NCBI GenBank assembly: GCA_948474755.1
Contig: CAOLHI010002141.1
Location: 219,982-283,981 of the forward strand
Length of the DNA: 64,000 nucleotides
Reading direction: 5' to 3'
From: Ctenosaura bakeri
Taxonomy: Eukaryota; Chordata; Lepidosauria; Squamata; Iguanidae
The position numbers were made by a program, and so were the translations under genes. The notes below the pieces were generated by a model. The model was given only the letters and a program-made list of their open reading frames with translations. It was not told where the DNA came from and did no database searches. Numbering within the stretch: position 1 is the first letter of the stretch; every line of letters starts with the position of its first letter. This document shows positions 1 to 13,400 of the stretch, piece by piece.

Positions 1-1325
1 GAAAATAGACTCAGATCCATTAACACAAACTCAACCTGTTGGTTCTCTGTCCTCGCACAATGACGACTACAAGAAGCCTGACCTCCTGCTGCAGGTTAGC
101 AACTGACTGGGTCTTAGTTATCAAAAATCCACTGTCAGTACTTAATTCCTCTCATTTTAAAATATCCTTTAAATATACTCTTTCCTTTAGGTGCACCTCA
201 CTTAAAAGACCAACTGCCAATGACCACACTCAGCTTCTCCCCTTCTCTTCCTCTTTCATTTTCCCTTCTTGAAGACGTTGATAAAGATGTGTATGATAAC
301 AGGAGACATGAAGGGGTAGTCTCTTCCCAGCTGTCAACCTAACAGATCCTGCAGGATAGGATCAGCACTGGACCCAATGAAGTTCACTTCTTTTCCAGCA
401 TTCCATCACCAGCTTACAGCTATACATTCACAGATCCAACCACTGTATTTAATGGAAATCAGTGTGAGCCTCTGCTTGCCACCTCCTTCCCATCAAGAAC
501 CACACAGTGAGGAAGAAAGGGAGGGAAAGACTCTGCTAAGGCTGTACCGACATGGAAATGAATCATGTCTTCATACTAAGCAAAACTAAATCACCATTTT
601 TCTTGAAGTGACATAGAAGCCTGCATATTCTGGCTCAACCTGGAAGCCTCCACCGGGTGACCTTGGGCAAGCCATTTTCCTCCAGCCTTAGAGGAAGGAA
701 ATGGCAAAACACCTCTGAATAAATCCTACTGGGAAAACAATACAAGAGGGCCACCATAAGCTGGGAGGTTTGACTGGAAGGTACGTAACAGTGGTGTCAA
801 CAGATGTGCTCTTGCAATCTTCCCCAAACTGCTGCAGTCCGTAATTTCACAATGCAGCATAACTCCCCCCAACCAATATGGAAGTTATAGTACCAAACAT
901 CTGGAAGACACCAGAATGCGGAAGGTTCCACTATTTTATATACCAGTAAGATTCTATACCTACAGCAGCATCAAGGAAATGGACTGCTTTAATAGCAATT
1001 TCAGCTTAGTGAAATGGATAAGAATCTTTTGATTCATTTTCTTATTTAAACATTTCAAAATATTTTACCAAGGTGATGGGTGTTTGATATCCCTGTGTCA
1101 CCCTAAGTATCCTACGACAAGTTAATTTTACTCCAGTACTCAGTACCAGACTGTATAGCAGAAGAACACAGTCAAACTTATCATGATACCATAGTAAAAT
1201 GTAAGCACTGTCAAAGCACATTAAGAAGCTGTTTTAGAATACTGATTCAAATTAAATGCTGTGAAACTTCGAAGGCTACGAAAAACTAAGAGCTTTTTAA
1301 AAATACTTTAAACAAAACGGCTTAC
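1..1325. other. NKTR intron 8 (partial)
   Basis: This stretch lies downstream of the exon 8 donor. I read both strands for the next NKTR exon (basic, Ser/Lys-rich) and did not find it. Bases 640-790 hold a degraded SINE end (GGGTGACCTTGGGCAAGCC followed by a GGCCACCATAAG-type tail). Nothing else was recognised. Confidence 0.6.
640..790 (+). mobile_element. Degraded tRNA-type SINE 3' part
   Basis: The stretch contains the SINE body phrase GACCTTGGGCAAGCC, a Leu/Lys-tRNA-like downstream body, and ends in GGCCACCATAAGCTGGGAGG, which resembles the BovB-type tail of the better copies at 19.65 and 47.29 kb. The tRNA-like head is missing. Confidence 0.55.
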
Positions 1326-1471
1326 CATCCTTGGCCGATTTTGTAATCAGCACTCCACAGTCAATGACTCGAACGTCAGCATACGGCCTACTGGCAGTAT
1401 CAGTTTTCAGATTTTCTATTTGTTCTATCACTTCAAAACCAGAAATAACCAGTCCAAAGACAACATGAACA
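1326..1471 (-). CDS. NKTR: NKTR exon 8 (end of cyclophilin domain)
   Basis: A 146-nt exon encodes [20 protein letters not shown] and the end of the domain through [16 protein letters not shown]. The acceptor is TTTCTGCAG and the donor GTAAGC. It ends one base into the following codon, so translation must continue in an exon outside the window. Confidence 0.95.
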
Positions 1472-4400
1472 CTGCAGAAAGATAAGATAAGGAGAGTATG
1501 CTTGTTTATACAGAAGGAGGAGTTGCAACAAATGTCCACCTTACAGACAAAAAAATCAGTTTGTTTTTAACAAGAAAGATGGACTAAGATTATTTTCATA
1601 CTCATGTATAAAATGCAGGATCAAAATGTCATACCTTGGAATAGGTGATCATGTTTAACCTAAGATGTACACGGAGTTACATGTTATGCATTTGCACACA
1701 TAAGTTATACTGCACACACACAACCCCCTCCAGCCTACTTAAAAAGAAATATTGTCATCAGATTTATAGGGGCAAGTTTGTTTCAGAGACCCTGAAACAT
1801 CTTGAATATCAAGTTTTCCTTGTCCTTACGAGGATTTCCACTGTTTACTATTAGAAAACAGTTCTCTGATTGTATTTTCTTATCTATACTCCACCCTTTC
1901 ATCAAAGCTGGGACTCAAGGTAGCTTCCTTATTTTTACAGGAGGGAAAAAAAAAAAACCCTGGCATTTTCTCAGGTACAAGTCAATCTGAAATTAACAGG
2001 ACAAGGAAACTTTTCCCAGTCACTTGCTTTTAGCACATGCTTTTTACAGGGAACTCAAGATCAAAGTTAGGGTCATCTCACTCCTCCATCAGTGGGCCTA
2101 TAATGTCCCAATTAAATGCTGTGAAGTGGTGACTGGTCGAAAGTCACTCAGGAAGCTTTCAGGGCTGAGCAGGGATCTGAACATGCTCCCCCTTCATTGT
2201 GCAGCTGCATCTACTTTGAAGTATATGTGCCCAGGAAAAGGGTTTCTACTTGAGTAAGCCCAAATCTTTCCAACATGCAAAAACATAAATAAAGATGTGG
2301 GTCTTACCCATCAAGATGAGGAGCAGGCTTTGTAGTTCTGTTTAACACCAACATGCATGAGAAGATGTTTTTTGGGGAAAAAAGCAGGTGTTCAGATGAG
2401 GAGGTAAAAAGGCAGAATGGTACATACAACAAAAAAATAAGGGGAGAAAAAAAATATAACAGTTAGTTTTGTACAGAAACCTTGGGTCCATACTAAATGA
2501 AAGGGTTGGATCACATTTTTAGTAAGTGATTGACATTACAACACAAAAGCCACACTTTTCACAGTTTTCTTTTCCCTTTAATCGAGATGAAATGCATGCA
2601 GTGCATATAAACAGATCAACATTTTAGATTCATCATGGCAGGAACTGGACAAATTATAATGGATGTGCACATATTTCATTTATTGTAGACCGCACAGAAC
2701 TGCAGTCTGGTTCTTGTAACTATCTTAAGAATCACAATAAATTAGGTACTGCTAAAATTATTACCTCTATACATAATAAGCTTTTAACAGTCAAATCTAT
2801 TATTCACAGAAATGTGTAAAATCAGTTTCTGCCAACTGACAGGTCTCTCACTAAGCTTCTGGTTTGTCAATCAATTCCAAATCATTTCATCAAAGAATGG
2901 TCTATAGATACTGATACAGAAAAGTAGTAGTTAAAAGTCTATGCTCAAATCATGTCACAAATCAACCTTCCCCAGTCCTGTGTCCCCTAGATGTTTTGTA
3001 GTACAACTCCCATTATCCCTGATGACAGGCTTTGTTGATTAAGAGTGATGGGGACTGTAATCTAAAACATCTGAGCGTACCAGAATAGAGGGAACTTGCA
3101 ATCTCATAGCTCACTTTTTAGTCAAAATAAATACCATCAAGTTCAGTGGAATTTACTCTCATGTAAGGATGAATATAATGATGTATATAATTGAACCCTT
3201 AGAAACTTATTTGCATTGCTTGTAATATGATGGTCATGTATACTTTCTCCTACAATTTTGGTTATCTTTCCATACCTATAGGTTTCCAGTTTCTTTTTCA
3301 AACTCGTTTTACCAGCTGGAAGAACTAGACCGTCTTTAAAAGATTGTAAAACATTTTGGGGGAGCACATTAGAAACAATGAAATTACTTCCAAACTCATT
3401 TGCAGGAAGGCTCTGCTGAAATCACAAGAACTTCATCAGGATCTAATAAATTAATTCTACTCTTGAGTATTGTAACGTATGTACCTCTTTAGAAAGGCAT
3501 CCTGTTTAAATTTGTTCCAGCAAATTCACTTTGTGTAATTAAACTTTAAGTTTATGGCTATCTAGACAGAAATGCTACCCTGGAAAATTGATTCATTCAT
3601 ACATGCTAAACATCTTTAGGTATACAACCTAACGACTATTTAGGGCTTGATGTTCCCTCAGTCTTCATTTATCAAAAGGGCAGTGTAATGATAAAACTCT
3701 AGGATGGAACTACCAGAGGTTATATAGGAAAAACTACAAACCAAATATAACACACTTGCCTCTTCCTTATATACTACACAGAGTACTGCTCTAGAATTTA
3801 AAATTGTTATGGAAGATCCTCTCTGGCACCTACTTAACATATGTTCCATTTGCCCATAAAAATCAACTATTCCTACAAATCTTGCCTCCATAAACCAGAA
3901 TTATTAGGAGACCAGAGATCTCGGCTGCACATTGTTTGACAGCCACATCAAAAATAAATGCTGGTTTAGAAGCCTTGGCTGAGTGGTGGCCGAGGAACTT
4001 GCCTGCCTTTCCACATAAAAGGGAGGTATGGAGTTTGCCCACCTGGTCATAGCCATTCCCTACACCAATTGAAGGCAACCAGGGCTCATTAGTCCTCTAG
4101 GAATCCTTAGAAGGTACCTACTCCTCCCCAAAATAAAGAAAAAATGTTTTACACCTAAATATTTCTAGGGGGCATTTTATACCATGTTTTGGGTTTCAAA
4201 AAAGACAACACCTGGACCTAAGCTGGCCCAAGCAGAGTGCAGAATGAAGTGGAAATGCACCCCATACCCCCTAGTGGACATTTTGAAGAATTTGGGGACA
4301 AAAAAATTGTTTTTGAACCCTGAGGGACCTCCAAATATGCTTGAAATGCCCCCCCAACCACTAGAGTGCATTTGGGGGCATTCAGGAGCATTTTTTTTAA

Positions 4401-7400
4401 AAATTGACCTTCCAGGGGCCACAATGTGACTCGTGAGGGCTCCAAGATTGTAATGCCAGGTAGAAGTGGCACATTTAACGCAGTGAATGAAGGTATGCTT
4501 ATTAAACCCTCAGTGAAATAGGAACATAGGATTTTGTGCTGCTCAGATTTAAGACTGGGAAACAAAAATGCTCTGTTTCATTAGGTGTTCTGAAAGCCTA
4601 GGCAGTATCACACTTGAGGCATATGCTTAATTTTCACAGAAATAAACATACAGTACAGTGAACATTAAATACATGCTTAAGAGTTCCAAACACCAAAGAA
4701 CATTCACAAACAATACCTGAGTGTGTGGAACCAAACATTACCTCGTCAGGAGTTGGTTCTTGTATAGTTAATACATTATATTGCAGAGGCTACAGCTGAG
4801 TTTAACTACATGGGCAACACACAGCCAAAATAATCTATAAATAGATTTTTGGTAAAATGCACAAGCATTCCACTAGCGTAATTCCACAGTTGGGAGTTTT
4901 GGGACTTCAGCCCACACGTTCAAATGTTACCACAGCCATGAATGCCCTGAGAAACTAGTGGCATGTCCCTCACCCTTAGTTTTCATAACTATTAAATGGA
5001 AATAGTCCAGCAGAAGAGCTGTGAAGATTAATAAGACACATATTATAAAGCACTTGGCATACTTTAAACTACAGCAGATGCTACTGAAGAGAAAACTTTG
5101 ATTAGAATTTCCAGCACATTACCATCAAAGAGCAACTCCAAACACCAATTGAAATACTGAATGTTAACTGTCCATTACATCTCTGGAGATTTCTCCGTTA
5201 AAAAAAATCCACTTATTTTCATAGTTAATTTATGTTTATTACTCAACCATAAATATGTAAAAAAAAAATCAAAAGTCATTGAGGGAGACAAAGTGAACAG
5301 TACCACTGAGCAGCTGAAGCAGCAAATATTGTATTCTGTGCCCTGCTTTTCTGTCTGTATTTTATGCATTCAGTAAACATGAAACTTTGTATTTGAACAA
5401 TGTTCAATACAGGTGGTAGATGGTTTTGACAACACTCAATGTATTTTCCACTACTATTTTTGTTCCAGAGGAAGTCTATTGTATGAATGGAGTAACAACA
5501 CAAGATGGTGTCTACCCCATCCCTCCATTATTCAAAGTTGTACAATTTCCTCCTAAATGAAGAGTTACTTAGAAAATGTTGCTTCTGTAGCCCTTGAAAG
5601 AGCTCTCCCAGGAAAATAACTGGTTTTCTACAAGTTATGGATAAATTCAATACAGTTTTATGAAACAGCACCTTAAATTTTCCAAGTTGAGAGAATGAGG
5701 CTAGACTGTATTTATGGTTTAAAAACAGTGCTGTCATAAAGGGGCCCTCTCTCTCAGAGCTGGAAGAATTTCACCACCACAAGATTTAATGCACATAAGA
5801 GCAGAAAAAGACAAGAAAGACAGAAAGGAAGAGAGAAGAGAAAGAACACAGCCTTAGAGGAATGAGACATTACCTTTGGAGCGCACGATGTAACACTGTT
5901 TCTGTAAATTTTACACAAAAATGGCAAGAAATAAATTGTAGTACAATTCCAAACAAATCTGAGTCTATGTTTAATACAAAATTTAAACTTTTGCAAGTGA
6001 ATGCAGCTTTCAAAGTGTATTCAATATCAAGGACATTTTAAACACAGGGCTCTAAATTTTCTTTATGTTCATATATTTGGAAAACAGCAAACGCAAGATT
6101 ATACCAGTAAATAGATATCCTCTACTACAACAAAAGCATCCTGTTAGAAACTGCCTGGAGCAGCACTTATGCCCTCCCACATGTTTTTTTTTCCCCCTAA
6201 AAGGATGCAAGTGCACATCTATGAAGAGTTCCATACATGTGATTTGTCAAATGTGCATGACTTTGGACTGCACAGGACATCATGCCACTATATTCCATTG
6301 TGGGAGATTTCTTAAAGAACAATCATCTAATAATGAATGCCGAAAGCATAAACCCCATATTGCTACTGTTAGCTTAAGTACATTCATTTTGGAATCTTTC
6401 CCTCCCCCAGGGAAAAAAGGGTCACAAATACTACAGTCAGCAGGCTATCTGTCCAGACTTTTAGACCACATCCAAAAGTCAGACAAAGACATGAAGACAG
6501 CATTACCCTCTCTAATCTTAATGTACCAGATTATGACAGGCAAGAAAGTCAGTAACTGATGATCTAACCCAAAACTATGTCAACAGATTAAAACTAATGC
6601 ATGGTGGTTATACCAATTTTGCAATTTCTGTACTCCTAGCGTGGCAAAAATGTACACGATTGTGAAGTTTTAGTTATACTGCAGGCATTGCTATTTTTCC
6701 TTTCCATTCACTACAGCTAACCAACTAAACATGTGAAAACCTCTGGCCATTTACTGTACTACTTTTTTTGTGTGAAATCACAGACATACTGGCTAAAGCT
6801 TTATTTCAATAGATTCGAAGTTGTTCCTGTTAAGTTAAACCTACGCACAGACTTTGGATAAATTTTAGACATTAAGAGATACTTTACAATGTAAGTAGAT
6901 TAATTAATTAGTCCTTTATTAGTGACGGGAAGAAAGTTATGAAAAGAGTTCCACAGAAAAACCATATAAGTTTAAGTTAACCACTAAAGAAATGAAGAAC
7001 TATACACAAACCATCTTTGAATCACAAGACTGCATACACATCCCTGCTTTTCTTAATAAAATTTTCCCCAAAAGTTAGCTTGAAAACAGGGAAAAACCCT
7101 CAAAGTTAAAGAATGCTCCTCCCCTCCTGTACTCTGTCCTGTTAGCTTAGTTCTGTTATCCAGAAATCTGACATTCCCTTCCTTGTCCTCCTCCTCCTCC
7201 ACAAACTGGACTTTAGAAAAAGATGTAGACTTGTCCCAAACTTTTACAATGGCCCAAGAACAAAACCTGGGCTGCTTTTAAGAACATGCTATGTGCTTGT
7301 TCATCCAATCTCAGATTCTCATTGTTGCTCTGCCCCTTCAAGCCATTTCCAACTTTGGGTGAGCTTATCACAGGATTTTCTTGGCAAGATTTGGTCAGAG

Positions 7401-10400
7401 GGTGGTTGCCGTTGCCTTTCTCTGAGGCTTAGAGAGTGTGACTCGCCTGAAGTCACTCAGTGGGTTTCCACAGCTGAGAAGAGATTCGAACCCTGGTCTC
7501 CAGAGTTGTTCAAACCACTACACCACACTAGCTTCCAGGAGACACGGTATTTGTAGACATGAAGGAAGGGGGATAATTACATTATAGCCCTCCCTTCATG
7601 TTCACGGGTTTGACTTTGGCAAATTTAATTAGTCATGTGCACATGTGCCTCCCCCATTTTCCTCCTCCCACTCCCATGCATTTTGCCCTGGTGCGGAGAA
7701 CTCACACCAAGGCAGAAGAGAAGGGAATTGGGAGGCAAAGCTTGGGTAAGTTCTCTGTGCCAGGGTAAAATGCATAAGAATGGGAGGGGAAGCTCTGGGG
7801 GGGGAGGAAGGCTCATGTACGCCTCCCCGCACCACTAAATACCTTCTGTTTTGCAAGGGAATGGGAAGGGGAGAGCCCTGGAAGGGAATGAGAGGAGAAG
7901 CAGGGGGAGTTATTCATGGTTTTTCCACCTTCGCAAGGGTTCTGTGACCCGAACCTTTGCAAAAATGTAGGGGCCACTGTACTTTAAATCCGTTGACTGC
8001 TAATGGTACAAGCAACATCAAATGACTAATGGTAGCTTTTAACTACCTTCATCTACCATTAACTACTGTTTAAAGGTGTCTACTTCAAAAGCTATACGGC
8101 TGGTCAAGCTAATCAATTTCAGGTATCTCAAGGACTTGCATGAACCCAGATGGATTTTCTAACACCTCACCCTGCAACAGTAAACCTTCCTTCGAGCTAC
8201 ATCACAAAATTATTTTTGGAAGTCTACTCCATAGCCCGTCCTTTGGGCAGACAGAACTGGCTGCACGATGCTGTGGGACCTGGCCAACACACTTAAAAAT
8301 GTTATTTCCAACCTGATCAGAAATACTGCAGTTCAGTCTCAGAGACTTAAACGTTCCTATGGGATTGATACGTACACATTTTTACAGAACATTAGCCAAG
8401 ATCATAACACTCCAAGACATGAGCAAAAAAATGCTACCATTCACTGAGAACTGGCTGGTTTTTTTCATTGTCATCTCAGCCCCTTCACGCTATCAACTTC
8501 CCTGAAACTTGGGGAACAAATTCTGAGAAATGAATGAGCAAAGAACTATGAAAACCTTCTTGGTGCAGTCATCTGAATTTTAGTCCCTGTTTGTTTCTGA
8601 TCTCTCTTAACGAAGACAAAGCTACAAAAGCTTTATGAACTTCAACTTCCACCTCAACTTGTCTTGGACTCATGATACAAACAAGAACTCTGTTGTTAGA
8701 CTGCTATCTGTGTGTTCAAAGTTCCAAGTGTGTTCTCCATCATTGCTAGGCAACTGAAGCCCCCTGATGTTTTTGCACTGCAATTCAAATGATCTTTCAT
8801 CATTGGATAGGAATGGTGGAAACTGGAGGCCAAAATACAGCTGGAGGTCCAAAGTTGTCCACTACTGACCTACACAATCCAGTCCATTCATACGGTAGAG
8901 CAGAGATTCTGGTCTGGGTGTAGTGTTAAACTACATTATATTATGAATGCCAAACAGGTCTTCAACTTAGGTGTTTTTCCCACTTTCTTGTGTGAAACAG
9001 CAAGGAATCTGGAAGCTTTCAATCTCATTTTAGATTAACCAGAGCTTCTGTGTAAACAAATCCAAATAGTGGTTAAACTTAACTATGATTAGTGGAAACA
9101 AGCCATAAGCATATGATTCTGGTTTTATTTGCACTACCTATTATTCACAGCGAAATAGCTTAGGGTTCACATTTACAGATTTCTCTCTCATCTCCTCATG
9201 ACTAATCAGGTGAAGGAGCTGAGCAGGGTGTACCTGAAGCCAGGACAAGCCTAGGCTCATTCTCATTACACCAAACTATGCAACACAAACTATGTTCAAA
9301 TGTTTGGTCCAGGTACAGCCATTCCTTGCATGCTTTCCCACAAATAAAATAATCTATGCAGAGATAAACCTCAAATCACAAGCCAGATATGGCCCATAAA
9401 GGTCCCCATTCAGTTGGTGGAGGCACTTTTTGAATTTCACCATTGAGGAGATCCCTCTCTACAGAAAGGGCATAGTTTTGCTGAACGGAGAGGGATCAGA
9501 CAGAGGGACTTGGGGAACAGATGAAATTCAGCCCTCACTGAGGGGAGTGGACAGGCAGCAGTCTTGGCTAGAATCCTGATGTTTAGTCCCAGCTAGAGTA
9601 AAGCCATTAAACCAACTTTTGATGAGTCAACACATCTAACTGATTAAGTGGGTCTACTCAAGCTGGGACTACCAGTAAGATACCGTTTCTAATCTTCAGG
9701 CTGGACACAGAAACCAATCCCTAAAGTATTCTGTACGAGGCTCTGAACTGTTCTATACAATATTAACCAAGCTTACAGCAAGAAAATATTTGGTAGGACT
9801 ATCTTGTCCCAAATGAGATCTCTTCTTTATGATTCTATGATCTACCAAATGATTTCCACATTTATTAGATGTAGGGTGTCAGAGTGAACAGATCCAGGTT
9901 CTGACTAAACACATATGGCCCTCTAACTGATAACGCATCATCAACTGAAGGACCACAGCTAATCTTCCTATTTATAGTTTTTTTTAATATTAGAGGTCAT
10001 AGTGTTAATATCCCTGAATTTTATTTGGGGTGGCGGTGGTACATAATGTTATGAATTTCCTGCCTGAAAACCTCAAGGATGGATACGTGGGTGTTTCTCT
10101 TGTATCCTTATTTCTCACTATTTTGTATTTGCTATTATCGCTGGTATCACAGTTAACGTTATAGACATAAAGGAGGTGTGAACAGATGAAGCACACAGCA
10201 GCTACTTCACTGTTTCTTAGCAACAACTGCTGGCAAAGAGCATAAAAACAACAAGACAAATTACCATTTAAAATATTGATTAGTGGTCTGGAGTGAGAAG
10301 ACACAACAATCCTGTGTCTGTGGACTGCAGAATAGCTGCAGTGACTCTAAGTGGCATAGGTACTCTATTCTCATCTGCCACTGTTGCCTCTGTGGCCAAG

Positions 10401-13400
10401 ACACATGCTTCAGATATGTGACTCTACCGACCTACTGGGTATTGGATAACCCCAGCCATCTCACCTGCAACCAGACTGTACCCGTCCTTCCCAGGGTCCC
10501 CAAAGGTTCCAGTGCACTTAGTTCCAGAACACTCAAGTGCTACTTCAGAAGTCAACTGTCCAGTAAAACTGCAACACTCTCCAAAGCAGAGGTGGATGGA
10601 AGAGATAATCAGAAAGAAATTCTGCATCTTGTCATTTGTGTACCAAGCTTCATTCATTGCCTTGAAAGCTATGCTGCCTCCCGCTAACCACTTCCAGTTC
10701 AAATCAGAAGTATGAACCCTCCAAGCATGCTCAATCTGCTGCTGACTTGGCACATGTTAAACAGTTCTATCAGTGTAGAACATGCTCACTTTATTTCAAC
10801 TGCCGACTTTTTCACTATACGTTTCAGGTTATAGTTCTAGAAATATGAGAGACACTGATATTACTTTCTATATTCAGTGTACTTCCGATATTCAGCAAAT
10901 TTCCAGGTGTATGTCTACACAAGATCACTTTCCCCTGAACTGTGGCAGTAGGATGAATTATTTAATCCTATTATTGCATAGCTTTTTACAAAATCGAGCC
11001 AACTGTTTAAACTCTATAGCATTACCTTTAAAATTAAAACCTAGGCTATAAGATGCAGTCCACCAAGAGCCTGTCCTATTAATCCAATTGTGACTCGTAT
11101 CCTGTAATGTAATGTCAAAGAAACTTTAGAGCCCATTAGTAGCCTCTTGAACAATGTACTTTCTCAGTTGCAGCAGTTGTTATTTCTCTTGTTCAGATAA
11201 GCTTAAAAATGGAAAAGTGTGAGCAGAGAAGAATGCAGCAAGGATAATGAACCAACTGTTTTTATTCATTACTGAAGATATGATTAATGCCAGTCTGGTT
11301 TCAAAAGAAGTCACTTTTCTGTTAGTTACACTAGACAAGAGAATTCACTACAAGCCTGCATCTCTTTTCCTAAGGAAGTATGAAGATAAACAGATTACCA
11401 ATTCTCCCACTTATGTTTATACTTACTTTCCATTTTTGGGACATTCTTTAGGAAGCAACCTAAATATGCCTCTTATCTGAACTTATTTGATCACAGTAAA
11501 GATCGCTCATCAGACAGAAATAGTCCAGTCCTTCCGGACAACATATTTCTTTAGCAAGGCAGTGAAGCGCCATTCATTCTCATCCACTAAGAAAGATGGC
11601 AAAGTTTGCAAATATTTGACTAAGGAAATTGAGGCTAAAATTTAAAAGAAAAACTTAGAAAAACACATCAATGAAAAACACAGCAGAACTTCAAACTCAC
11701 TTCTCTGAAACACAATACCACAGTGACTAAAGCATACATTTTTGTAAAATGCTAATTATGGAAGGTATTTAGCACAAAATAGGGGCTATATTGGAACACA
11801 CTAATAAAATCAAGCAGAATGACTGGAAGACAGTTAGTGACCTTCAGCCTAGCAAGTATCTAACATTTATAATACACTTCTGAATCTCAAATTAATTTTG
11901 TAATCAAACCTCTGAAGTGTGCTACTTAGTAATTAAATGTATTAGTTGAAAACTTGTCAAGATACTCAAACTGTACACAGAAACTTTTTTTTTATTATTT
12001 ATGTACTTTGTTGTAAAATGAAAGCCTTTATGATACATTTTGGACTTTGGCACTCCTGCTATCTATGTTGGCATGCGGGGAATAACTTTACCGATGTGGA
12101 TTGCTCCTCTATGCCACCCAGAGAATGGAAGGCTTTATGATAAACCCCTGATACAGCATCTTAAACAAAAGGACCCTTTGCGGGGGAAAATCTTTCCTGC
12201 TGTTTGCAAATCAAGTCTGGTCAATATGATCTAGTACAATATGATATACCATAAAATCCTCACAATTTGCAAGCCCTCTTCAGAAGTTTCTCTCCATGCA
12301 CTCAGTGAACATGTGGAATGTGAACACTCTTACCAGCTCTCAATATCTATACATTGAGAGGTCTTCAAGAAGACAGTGCTTGTATAGATATCAATACATA
12401 AACTCCACCTTTCAAACCTTCACCAAATGCATGAAGGTCAATAGGCCAGATATGGCAAAGAAGAAACAATGCTGGGATGTGTTCACTGAATTCACGGGGA
12501 AAACTTCTGTAAAGGGCTTCCTCATTGCCATGAGCTGAAATGGGATACAATTTTCACCTCATTTTAAAAGTAAGATTCTAAAAACACAATCTCTTCTAAT
12601 ATTTTTTTATATTCTTAAGATTTCAAGTAAAGCCAATTACTTCAGACCAAACATTCTACCCACAAAATCTAAGCTTTTTCTCTTATTAGTGGGGAGGGGG
12701 GGCAAATAAGAGGACATTATGCTTTGCTTTAAGGTTGATTTCAGCAATACCATCTTTCTCATGAACAGCGCTTCTCCACTGGAAAAAATTCAACTCTCAA
12801 TTTACATCTACTTACATGAAAAACTGGGAACCATTGGTATGTTTCCCTCTGTTTGCCATTGACAAAAGAAATGCCCGATCATGTTTCAAAATGAAGTTCT
12901 CATCTGTTTAAAAAAAGAAAAGAAGAAAGAAGCTAGTTAGTTTCTGTGAGTTTACACACTTCAAAAATATCACTAACGAACTCAAAGGAATTACCCAACT
13001 TTTCATTAGAGAAATTTAAACGTAAAAAGGAACCCATACTATTAAAACAGGAATATGTTTGGACAAACAAATCAGCACCTACTAAAATAATACTACAAAG
13101 TGCTAATTGAAAAATAAAATAAAATTTTTATAAAGCAGACCATAGGTCCATCTAGCTCAGTTTCATCTGTTTTGAGACAAAACTTCCCCTCCTAAGACTT
13201 CAAGCAGAGAATTTCACATCTTGTTGTTCAAAAGATTTATCTACAACTCGATTTTGTACAGATTGTACACAGTGCCAGAGAACTATGGTACAGGTTGGGG
13301 AAAAATAAAGCAGCAACTTGCAAGATGCCTGCCACAAGCTAGAGCTGTACCAGCAGGCAGTTAACGCCCACTTATTCCCAGCAAAAGAGACCACATCACT

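Larger units (their letters stand above)
2338..12815. other. NKTR intron 6 (10.5 kb)
   Basis: This is the largest NKTR intron. Recognised contents are listed separately: inverted-repeat elements at 2989-3073, 7630-7832 and 8762-8870, an unclassified GC-richer repeat at 4171-4440, and a SINE at 7350-7540. The longest open frame (6065-6559, plus, 164 codons) has no recognisable domain and looks like chance. The rest is AT-rich intron in which I see no gene or RNA. Confidence 0.7.

Noticed and set aside
4184..4565. Overlapping frames on both strands at 4.2-4.6 kb
   Set aside because: They arise from a GC-richer repeat-like block and do not resemble any protein family.
6065..6559. 164-codon plus-strand open frame in NKTR intron 6
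   Set aside because: It has no recognised domain, no splice or promoter context, and lies antisense within an intron; chance length is plausible.
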